In this document: positions 13,461 through 23,900 of the stretch, one piece after another
Numbering within the stretch: the first letter of the stretch is position 1
How the letters are laid out: each line of letters opens with the position of its first letter
Virus record (IMG/VR): IMGVR_UViG_3300027797_000131
Location: 1 to 24,726 of that record
Source: a virus
Strand: one strand, 5' to 3'
Length of the DNA stretch: 24,726 nt
The notes under the pieces: generated by a model
What the model was told of the DNA's origin: nothing
What the model saw: only the letters and a program-made list of their open reading frames with translations
The model's database searches: none
Made by a program: the position numbers and the translations under genes

Positions 13461-14528
13461 TTAAACTTCCTCTAATGTCATTGAACAATCCCAGAAATAA
13501 ACATCATTGCTCAGATCTCTCCTTGTTAATGTTTCATTATAATCTTTCACTAATACATTATAACTTGTTTCTGTCGGTGGAGTCACTCCAGATTCATCTA
13601 AATTAACTATTTTTAGAACATGATGACTTGGATCTGAGGCTATTTCTTTAATATAATCCCTTCCCTTCTTCCCATCAACCGTGAATTCTGGAGAATTAGG
13701 CAACCACGACCAAGACAGGCTAAATGTCTTCCTGCCCGATCTTGCTGAGGACTTATAGTATCTACTTCTGGAATTGGTCCAATTTTTATTTTCAACAAAA
13801 ATAGGCTCAAGGGCGGATTCAAACTTCCTATTATGATTAGTAATTGGCTTATCATCAATCAGCATAAATGTGCGAATTATTGAACTATCAACAATTCCAT
13901 TAACAGCAAATTTAATTGCCTGTGCGGAAATTGAACCCATATTTTCAATAGCAATTCTTATTGTTGCCAGCGATATTTTCCCAACAATTGACAATACTAC
14001 ACTTGAATTTATCGCAGCAGATGCAAGGACTATTTTAGTTAGTATCGTAGATGCATTGGATGTCATAACGACATTGGTGGAGCCAAAAGCTGTTTTCACC
14101 ATAGATGTAACAATTGAAGCAGCCGAGTCTATTGCAGATGAAGCCGATGATATTTTCATTCCTACCGTAACAACACTTGATGTACAATTTATTGCAGATG
14201 AAGCATACGCTATTTTTGTACCTACAGCAGTTAGTGAGGAAGTTGCACTAATAACAACTAATGACCCCTCTCTTATAGTTGTACCAGCAGTTACGGTTGT
14301 TGAAAGCAGGTCGGAAATATTTGCCGAAGCAAAGACTATTCTTCTAGCAGTAATTAATGCATCAGTATTTGCAGATGCATCCACTGCGCTAAACGCTATT
14401 TTGGTTAAACTAATTGCAACACTGCCATCAATAGATATCGCAGCAGATATTAACTTAGCATCATCAGCATTGTAGAAATCTACACCACTATTGAGAGGTT
14501 CACTAAAACTATAGAAACTGTCTGCCAT
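13461..14528 (-). CDS. Tail protein: N-terminal 20-residue repeats fused to a paralogue of the preceding gene product
   Basis: A 355-residue protein of two parts. Residues 25-217 are a run of about ten units of roughly 20 residues, each opening with a pattern such as KIAFSAV, RIVFASA, KIAYASS, KISSASS, KTAFGST, KIVLASA, KISLATI (at 43, 63, 105, 125, 145, 165, 184) and rich in Ser, Ala, Val and Ile, which suggests a beta-solenoid or elongated fibre. Residues 222-355 match the whole 131-residue protein encoded just upstream: RSRYYKSS, FSLSWSWLPN, EFTVDGKKGR, ETLTRRD, against RRRYYSNN, FNISWTWLPD, HTVDSRGGR, ESLVRRD. It is probably a tail-tip or distal tail component that contributes a decoration or receptor-contact arm. 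The ATG at 14528 overlaps the upstream TAA (TAATG), with GGTGGAAG as ribosome site. Confidence 0.82.
   Translation of the reverse strand: MADSFYSFSEPLNSGVDFYNADDAKLISAAISIDGSVAISLTKIAFSAVDASANTDALITARRIVFASANISDLLSTTVTAGTTIREGSLVVISATSSLTAVGTKIAYASSAINCTSSVVTVGMKISSASSAIDSAASIVTSMVKTAFGSTNVVMTSNASTILTKIVLASAAINSSVVLSIVGKISLATIRIAIENMGSISAQAIKFAVNGIVDSSIIRTFMLIDDKPITNHNRKFESALEPIFVENKNWTNSRSRYYKSSARSGRKTFSLSWSWLPNSPEFTVDGKKGRDYIKEIASDPSHHVLKIVNLDESGVTPPTETSYNVLVKDYNETLTRRDLSNDVYFWDCSMTLEEV
13878..14456 (-). repeat. Tandem coding repeats of about 60 bases (20 residues)
   Basis: Inside the tail gene at 13461-14528, about ten degenerate units of roughly 60 bases encode blocks that begin with Lys/Arg-Ile/Thr/Phe followed by a hydrophobic and Ser/Ala stretch (starts at residues 25, 43, 63, 84, 105, 125, 145, 165, 184 and 206). 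The spacing of 18 to 22 residues is regular although the DNA sequences differ, so the repeats are old and kept by selection on the protein. The complementary strand stays open for 201 codons here, which is a by-product of the repetitive composition. Confidence 0.7.
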
Positions 14529-14923
14529 TACGCTTCCACCAGAGACAAGGATATGTCATAGTAAGAACATTTTGAAGATGGATCTCTTCTTACAAGAGAT
14601 TCAGAATATGAATCTATAAAGCAATTATATTCGGTATAACCTTCACCTGGAGATAATTCAATCCCGACCAAAACAGAAGATGTTGCATTAACCAAGCTAT
14701 TTAGAAAAGCCCTACCACCCCTGCTGTCCACGGTATGTGCTGCCAAGTCTGGGAGCCAAGTCCACGATATATTAAACTTTTGTTTATTATTTGAATAATA
14801 CCTTCTTCTATGACCGCTTGCCAGATCTATATCGTTAGCAGAAATTTCTTCATCAATCTTTATTGTTCTGCCGTGCTCAGTTACCTCTGTTCCATTAATA
14901 GAGAGAAGCTTGTATAGATACAT
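14528..14923 (-). CDS. Small tail protein, paralogue of the next gene's C-terminal domain
   Basis: A 131-residue protein placed directly after the tape measure gene, the usual position of the distal tail protein or a tail-tip adaptor. It starts MYLYKLLSINGTEVTEHGRT, has a RRRYY-x(5)-F-x-ISWTWLPD block (39-60), a conserved HTVDSRGGRAFL block (63-74) and ends with a strand pair (YNCFIDSYSESLVRRD, then YYDISLSLVEA). The same blocks recur in residues 222-355 of the following gene product, so the two arose by duplication; this one lacks the repeat arm. An adaptor ring or tail-tip protein is plausible, but no named family is certain. The ATG at 14923 shares a base with the tape measure stop (TAATG) and has GGGGGA four bases upstream, a good ribosome binding site. 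Confidence 0.8.
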   Translation of the reverse strand: MYLYKLLSINGTEVTEHGRTIKIDEEISANDIDLASGHRRRYYSNNKQKFNISWTWLPDLAAHTVDSRGGRAFLNSLVNATSSVLVGIELSPGEGYTEYNCFIDSYSESLVRRDPSSKCSYYDISLSLVEA

Positions 14924-17900
14924 TAGTTCCCCCTGTTTAATCCGCTGTAAGTACTAATCACTCTGCTCTCAAGACCCGCCGCTTTTTGATTTCGGGGAAG
15001 AACTGTTGTGTTATAATCTTTCATCATTGAGTTAAACCACTCAGGCTCACCAATGAAGTTATCTACATAGATGTTTACATTCTGTGTAGATGTTGACATT
15101 CCGCCAGCGAGACTGCCACTGAAGGATGATTGTGGGACAGAGAAACCTGGTTGAGGAACATTGAATCTCATTTGATTCATTGCTTCAATGTGCGCCAAGC
15201 CGTACTTCTTTACAGCACCAGCGTTAAGAACATACTCTCCACCATGAAGAATAGAAGGAACTTCTCCACCTTCTTTAAATTTGAGGTATCCGCCTTTCTT
15301 GAATTTTGGCATATAGCCGCCATTAGAAAATCTGTCAGGACCAGTATACTCAATATTAGTGCGAATACTGTTGAATAAGTCTGTCCTTGCAAGCAGTCGG
15401 GTGATATCGTTATCACTAAGACCTTGCATCATATACTTGCTTAAGTATTGACCAATTCCAATATCATCTCCACGCTTTAAGCCAGAAATTATCTGTGTTG
15501 GGCTCCCAAAATGAGGACCAGATCCTACATTCATATTTCTTGCCATTTGATAAGTAAACTGATTGGTTCCCATATCGCTTCCATGATCCCCACCTTTAAA
15601 TATGTGTTTAAAGTAGGAACTATCAATTTTTGATGGGTTCATCATTTGCGCAAGTGATTCTTTAACAGCGCCATATGTTGAAACAGGTTTTTCATGTAAT
15701 TGATAAGTACCCTTTGGAAATACAAGACCTCTACCTGGAGCTGGAGTTAGCACTGTGTCAACGGGGTATAGAGAACTCAATGATCCTGGGTTTGCTTTCA
15801 TAGCATCCATGAAATTTGCTACAAGCAAGAAAGGTTCTTTGACACTTTCCCTCTGCTGATGTCCCATCACTGGGTGGTTGAGAGCAAAGTGTACTGTGTC
15901 TCGGACATACTCCATTGGGTATCCATCATTAGGGAATAGCGTTTGATAATCAGATGTTGGTCTAATAACAGCATTGCCAAATTGATCAATAAATGGTTTG
16001 TATGGCGTTTCATGAACTAAGAATAAATCTTCAGGTGTGAAGTCGGATAAACCAACATCTTTGATTGACTTTTGATACATTAATAGATCATTTCCAGTTG
16101 GTGCAGGGTTATATGACAGTCTAAACTTATCAACCTGCTCTTTACCAATATCAGCAAGTCTCTGCATCTCCATTCTTGCTTTCAAATCACCCTTGCTTCT
16201 TGCATACAATAAAGCGCTAACAAATGTATCTTTATTATCAATTGCTGGGTTTTCAAATTTATAACCAACATGAGCATTCGCCCAAAGACTAGCTACTCCA
16301 CGACCAACTTCTGTAAACTCACTCTCCCCACTAATATCATATGGATTAAGTGGAATATTTTTTACCAGTTTATCATTAAGCCAATCTAAACCTGGGTATT
16401 CGTTTGAAGGCATGGTTGAGCCATATTGATTTGCCGTTTCATAAAGATTAGTAAATGGATTTCTTGACCTGTTTACACCAAATGAAACTTCTTCTAAACC
16501 AATCTTCCATGCATCAAATGATTGAGTAAGGGCATCATCCCCAATCTGCATTGTGCGACTAAGAATTTCCCTTGGGATTCTACTTCCTTCCATTATTGAA
16601 GGAATCGCTAGAGATCCACCTTTCGTTCCCATCCCTAGTGCTTTAGGAGCAAGAGCCATTTGGTCTCTTAATGCATTTGCAGTAGCCAGTGCTTCATTAA
16701 ACCGTGAACGCAGAAGTTCACCACTGATAAGTGGCTGATTCCCTATTGGCAAATGCATAAAAGGAAATTCTTCCATCATATTTCCAGTTTTTGGTCTGTA
16801 ACCAAGCGCCTCAGTTACTTTACTACGAATATCAGGTGGTATTACACCTTCACTATCTCTTAAAAGATCTTGTATTTGTTTACCAATATCCTGCTGCAGG
16901 AACTGATAATCAAAAACCTCTCCAGAGGCTGGAATTATTCTTGGATCTATGTTTTTAGGCGTAAAAGCTGCGGAGGCGGCTCTGTTAAGAGCATCAAAGA
17001 TTCCAGTTAGCTCCCCAAAAGCCTCAGGGTCTACGCCAGAAACACCTCTTGCATTATCTCCAAGACCAAGAAGATTATCCAACATCATGTTATAGAAAGC
17101 TAAATCTTCTGGAGACTGCATTGCTTTAGGTATTGCCCCACTGACTTGCAATTGCGCTCTAAGCATTTCTCGTCTAGTTATTGTAGGAAGGTTTTGTGTT
17201 GCACCAGATGCAAGTCCATCCAACTCATCAAAAAGCTCAAGAATTGTTTTATCAAACGCTCCACCTTCGCCATGTGTGAAAGCAGAGTTTCTTCCTATTA
17301 ATCTAGGAGCAAATCCATCGCCAAAGAAATCTTCAACAGCAACTTTAGGAATTTGAGATGGAGCAGGTGGAAGTGCTAATCTTGGTCTTACTATTTGTGT
17401 ATCAATTATATTTGCAGGGTTTAATATTGTAGAATCAAATCCCTGAAGTGCACCTCTCCCCGCTAGCGCAGCTGCTTCTCGTGTCAAAGCATTATTCACA
17501 ACAGCCATAACTCCTGGCTTCATTATTTGACCAAGAGTCATTTCTGTCGCAGAAAGACCCATTCTCCCTACTACCAGTTTTCCAATAGTTGGGGTAAGCT
17601 TGAATCCTTGTCCTAGTCCAGGGATTGAAGTTATAACATTAAATGCATCACCAAAATTTGTAAGTTTACCACCAGCAATTTGTCCGAGCCCGCCAGTTTC
17701 CCCGCCAGGAAGATTGAGACCAGTAATTCTATTAATTCCACGAATATAATTGATACCATTATCTATTTGATCTTGATTTCTCTTTTGTAGATTCGTAATT
17801 GGATTAAAACTTAATCTTTTATCAACTAATGCAAGTGGGGATTCAACAAGCGCTGAAGCAATATTAAGTCCACCACTGCCAATTTTGGCAAACGATTGAG

Positions 17901-20900
17901 TAGTATCTGTTATCGCTTTACTTAAGAAACCACCAACTTTACCAAACACACCCTGCTTTGTTGGCTTAACAACTGGCGGCATTGGTCCAATGAACTTCGG
18001 AGATGCACTCGCCCTCTCCATTGCATCTGCGCTTCCGTACTTTCTTACACTACCGCCAAGCGCCAAACCTTGTGCTTTTAATCTGTTATATGTACTAAGG
18101 TCAGAAAGTTTTGGAAAATCAACTCTGCCTAATCTAACTCCTTCAAACCCGTCAAGATACTTTGGAGCACGACCCCATGCGGATGGGTCTGATGCCAACC
18201 CCTTATACATAATCTCTGCTACTTTAATTTGATTTTCAAAAGATGGAGGGTTTAAAGGATCATTAAAATTACCAAACTTACCTTGACCAAATCGCATCCA
18301 GTTTGCTCTTGCAATATTGAGAGCACCAACGAAAACCCCCTTATCTGTTTTGCTAACTTTACCTAAACTCTTTTCCCAATTTTGACCGTTCTCAGAAACA
18401 GCAATTGCCTGCCAATCCAATGGGTGTAGAATCATTCCACTGTTAGCACCCGACCTTACATTAGTGTCTGGAACATAATAAGATTGACCGTTTTTGTTAG
18501 TGAACAGCTTCATTCCATTGTTAGTTTGATTAGAATCACTTTGTTTTGGCTTATTACCTACATTCCTTCTTACTGCACCGCCCTTTGCAAAACCAGGGAT
18601 TGTCATGTATCCACCGTTTGCAAATCCAGGGACTGTCATATAACCACCAGAAGCAAAACCTCTGAAATCACCGCCGTTCTTTAAATTATTAATTCTTTCT
18701 AAATTACCTTTTCCAAATTTCTCAACGGCTTTATGATTAATGATATATTCGCCACCATGCAGCAATGCTGGAATTCCTTGCGATGCGGGGGCTTTAAGAT
18801 ATCCACCAATACCGTATCTACCAACTTGACCACCATACATAAAACCAGTTCTGCCCTCGGAGTCAGTTCTGTAAGCGTAAGCGTTAGGGTTTGCGGTTAA
18901 AGCAAGAGCCCCAGATGCAATATTTAAAGCAGGTAGTGCCAACTTTAAAATTGCTATTTCTGTAGCACTCAAACCAGAATCTGCCCTTGCTGCAGATGAA
19001 AGTATTCCAACGGAGCCTTCTGAAATATGAGCACCAATAAACTCTGTTACTCTGGTTGCCATTATTCCCAGCTGTGCTGGAGGAATATAAGCCTTACCAG
19101 CACCATACTTTTTTGCAGCCGTAAGCGTTGTCGCTTGAAAATCTTTCATGGTTGCTTCATCTAAAATAGTAGTTGGCGCAGCAGTTTGACCGCCAACATT
19201 TGCCAACGCATTTTGAGCGGCTACAGCTAGATCTACGACTTTTTTAATCTTTGGCTTCAAACCATCAAACAAGTCATCAAAGCTCTTAAATATTTTCTCC
19301 CAAGCAATAGTTCTATTGAGTTCTGATTCCAAAGCTTCAAAAGCATCTTTACCAGCTTTTGTCCAAATATCTTTAATATTATTTGGATCACCAGGTTTAG
19401 ACAAAGATGAGGTAATCAAAGTAATTGCATCAACAGCTGGTTTTACATATAGTGGAGCAAATGTTGTACTGAACGCATCCTTAAAGCCTTGCTCTACTCC
19501 AGACACCATTAAACCAACTGCTCCGAGCAAAGACTTCGGATCTTTTGATTTTGTATTTACTCCAAAAGATATTGCTGCTTCATTAATTAAATCACCCATT
19601 GAAGCAGAGAACATTGCAAGAGCAGGATCTCTTACCGCTGCAATAGCCGCAGGAAGTTTTGCAAGACCAGTTTCAAATGCAGTACCTAATTCCAGGGAGG
19701 AAGAAAGTGCTTTATCCGCAACACCTTTCAAAGCCGCAGCAAATTCTTCTTGTGTTGCAAAAGACTTATTCTTAACTCCCTTCATGAATTCATCAAAAGA
19801 CTTAAGAATTACATCAAACTCTTCCTCTGCCAAATCCTTTTGATTAGCAATTGCTTGCTTAGCAAGATCTCTCTGAGCGGATTGAAGCGTCTTTAACCTG
19901 TCACTATCAAGATCAGTAAGTGATTTATCAGATTCAGTTTTTGATGCTACTTCCTCTCTGTCAAGTCTTCTAACATCAAAAGTCCTTCCCTCATACACCG
20001 CCAGTTTTCTTTCAACAGAATAATTTTCATGATCATACTGTCGCTTGTCAATGATCTCTCGTTTTTTAGATTCATAATCTTTTGTATCTGTAAGTCTTTC
20101 TTCAGCTGCAGCCAATTCGTCAATAGCAGTAATCTGATCATCGTATGCTTTAAGTTGTTGGTCTTTTTGTTTCTCAAGAGCATCTGTGTATTGAGTTACA
20201 ATATCATCAAATTTTTCATCAACATTGCTATAGAAAGCACCCTTAAGTGTATCTTTTATTTCAGCAACTTTTGATTTCATTCCATTATTAATTTGATCCA
20301 TCAACGATTCGCCACCTGCAGTTGCAGCGTCCGCTGATTCTTTGACTATATAGGCAATCTGGTCAATCACGCCTTTTGGTGATCCTTTGTCTATAACAAT
20401 TGGTACATTTATTCCGTTAACTTTTATGTTTGTTGCACCTAATACCTCAACATATCTCCTATCTAATTCGGCTAGTATTTTGTCATATGCACCACCAACA
20501 CCAACCCCTGCGCTTTTAATGAGATCCCTTAGCTTTGCATCCCATTTCTTAATATTCTTCTCAGCTTCCGTTGGTGGCTTTATAGGGGTTTCTGAAACAT
20601 ATTTTCGCAGCCCTGGATCAACACCTTCAAGAGCTTTCTCTTTTTGTGACTTTTTCTCGTAAGACTGAGCAAAAGTCACTCCTGCATCAGAGACTCCAAA
20701 TAAATCATCCAACTTCAAAACACCCCGAAGCAATGGAGAAGTATTTATGACACCCTTGAGTATGCCGTTCGTAGTGCCTTCAGCTATGTTTTCCCCTATT
20801 TCTTTCATAGCAGCCCATATCATTTCTCCCAATAACTGCAAGAGACCCTGCATCACTTGAATAATTACAGGAGCTGCATAAGCAAATGCATTGATTAAAC

Positions 20901-23900
20901 CAACTGTAATAATTTTAAGAATGCCAACAATATCGTATGCAAAGCTAACCATCACTGCTTTCAATTTAGCCATACCCGCAGTTTTGTCACCGTTGGAGAA
21001 ATCTTTAATTGCACTGCCCAGCAAAATAAATTTGTTAATAATTCTTGTAATCTGAGGGACAACTGTGTTCTTAACAAATGCAGCACCAATTGTTTCAGCC
21101 CATTCCTTAAATGCCGTTGTAGCTTTCTTAATAGCATTAGCTATTATTGTAAAGAAGGCTGCATTCTTTTGACCTTCACTGGTCAATCCACCCATTTGTT
21201 TATCAGCCCCAATAAAGACAAAGATTAAATCTCTTACTGGAGCAAACAATGCTTTTGCGCCATCAACTAATGCTTTGAATGCTTCCTTGAGCGCCGTGGC
21301 TGCTCCCGCTAGTCTTCCGTTTGCTGATTTGAACATTCCATACAGTGCAATAAGGATTCCAATAATTGGCACTATGATCAACAAACCTGTACCAACTAGA
21401 AGGATAGCACCAGCTAATTTAGAGAAAATATTTAATCCAACCGTAGCCGCCTTTTGAATACCACCGAATACATTTGATGTTATTTGCCCAGCTCCAGCGG
21501 CAACACCCTTGAGCATTGATCCAGATTGTGCAAAGATAGTTGCAGTACCAGCAAATACTTGCTTCAACCCACCAAAATTCTTTAACACTTTTGTCAATGG
21601 ACCAATAAGAACAGACAAACCACCAGACAGAGCAAACAGCCAAGTTTTACCAAGCGCCCCAGTTAAGAGTTTCTTCAATCTTGTAAAGTTTGGCAAAACA
21701 CCTTTTGTCAAAAGCCTGTCTATATCTGCAAGGTCCTGCTTGATCGGCAATCCAATTGGAATCCTGCCAAACGGAAGAAGTGATCTTTTCCTTGTAGCAG
21801 AACTCAAAAGTGTTTTTTCAGTTCCATCTTCTAATTTCTCAGTAACATATTCAGGAATTATATTCCTCTTCTTCATTTGCTTACCAAAGAGAGATTCAAT
21901 TACACTCTTCTCAGCACCCGCTGCAAACTGTCCCTTCAAAGCTTTGTTACCAAACAAAGCTTTTGAAATTGCACTTTGCTTAAGTGCAACCGAGGCGGCA
22001 GTCACTGCTGCGGCACCCTCGGTAAGTGCTGCACCTGCTGTCTGTCCTCCTGTTGCAACTGCTGTCGCACCCGCAACATGACCCGCCATTAAATCATCAA
22101 AATTCGGAATAATATCTTTTAAGTTCGCATCAAAGATATTTTTTGAAAAGATGTTTGGTCCTTGGAACCTATGACCAATCTTATCAATATTGAAACTCTT
22201 TCCATCACCGCCATCATCCCCGATAGGGATGCCTCTGCTTCTTCTTTTACGCACTATTCTTGGTGTCTTCTCTTCTTCATTTTCAGGTGGTGGTAGTGTT
22301 GGTTTTCCAGCACCCGTTGTTTTATTTGCTGGAATTACTTTAGGAGCCTTAGCTGCCTCAGACAAAAGCCTTGCAGTTTCTTGTTCAATCAATAAAGATT
22401 GATTTATATATTTTTCTAAATCTGCAAGTTCTTTTTTAAACAATTCCAGCCTATTCTTTTTTGCAGCAACACCTGAAAGATTGTTTATTCCTGTTGATCC
22501 CTTACTAGGATGTGCAATCTGAGCTGCAGCAAAAGCTTCAGCATATTCTTTCTCCGCCATTACAACTGATTCTGAAATTTGCTTAATCTTCAATGGAGCA
22601 TTTAATTTTATCTTTTTCAAATCTGTAGTTTTAAGGATTTCACCTGCCCTGATTGTTGAAGAATCAATTTCCTTAAATGCAGTAGCTAATTCTTTAGCAG
22701 CCCTGTCTAATGCTTTTTGCGCTTTTTTGGTAATTGGTTTTCCTGCCTTTTTGCCAACTGGTTTTACCGTTACTGTTTCAACTATATCTGCAGGATCTAG
22801 CACTGATGGATCAAATGCATCAAGTGCAGAGTTGGCAACATCTTGCATTTGCTCTTGTGCCTGCACAAGTGGGCGGACAAGTTCTCCCTTAAGATCGTCC
22901 ATATTAGGGACATCAATATCCTTTACATCACCAGTTATTACCTTTACACCCTCATCCAAAGAACTAGCTACATCTTGCTGGAACTGATCAATTGGATCAA
23001 CGATGGATGCTACCATTTGGGCTGCTACATCAGGAACAACAATGTTCTTCTGATCAATCAAGCCCTGGACTTTATTGGCTAATTGGGTACGAAGATCAGT
23101 TAATTCTTGATTAACATCCCCAACCGCTTGTGTAATTGCCTTCTTAGCCCTTCCTGTCCTTTCAGAAAATCGTCTTCTACTTGCTCTTGCACCATCTCTT
23201 GTATCTCGCTGCCTTCCCTGTCCTGGCTGCAGAATATCTTCTTGAAGCCTAAGACCAGTAGGGACGGAAGACCTTGCCTCTTCACCACTTGCTAAACCAA
23301 CATAATTAGATTTCATTCCGTCTACGAATACATCTTTCAGATTCTGAGCTAAACCTGCTTCTGTTCTTGGGTCTAACTCTAGCTTAGGTCCTTTTGGTCT
23401 TGCCCCAAAAAACTTTTGATAAACGCCTTCAACGACTGTTTTCCCATCTTCTCCTGGCACCCCACCCAAGTTCTTGCGCAATCTTTCAACAAAAGAACGA
23501 AGAGAGCGTTTTGTATGGGCTTTTGAATTAGGACCAGCCATTCCTGCTGCGGTTTGGCTCCTAAATGTTGCAGTAATATCTTTTATTGTTGCCTGCATCA
23601 CTTTATTAACTGCGTCATCTGGTAGTTCAACAAGATGATCAAAGAATGCCCGAGTAGCATCTGCAGCCGCCTTATGCCCCGTCTTTGGGTGTCTAGCAAT
23701 TGTATTCATGGCAGTCATTAATTTATCAATGTCATGTCCTGCTCCCGTGAGCACTTCGCCAAGTTCTTTACGAAGACCCTCTGCAAACTTCTCAACAATG
23801 TTAACCCCCCTCATTGGCACAGCAGCAGCGCCTACAGATTTAGGCGTTCTAAATAATCCTCCTAAATCAAGATGCCCAGCATCTGAAATACCTGCGGATT

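Noticed and set aside
13870-14475. A 201-codon open frame on the plus strand opposite the repeat-rich tail gene.
   Set aside because: It is an antisense shadow of the 20-residue repeats, which lack codons whose complement is a stop; the product is a monotonous Ile/Ala/Asp sequence, there is no ribosome site, and no other gene is on the plus strand.
13461-14528. CRISPR array or recent tandem DNA repeat in the tail gene.
   Set aside because: Repeats are visible only at protein level with about 20-residue period; the DNA units are divergent, without identical repeats or unique spacers.
21509-22081. A 190-codon plus-strand open frame inside the tape measure gene, and similar ones such as 19316-19843.
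   Set aside because: They lie fully opposite a strongly supported coding frame, lack ribosome sites and show low-complexity sequence typical of antisense reading.
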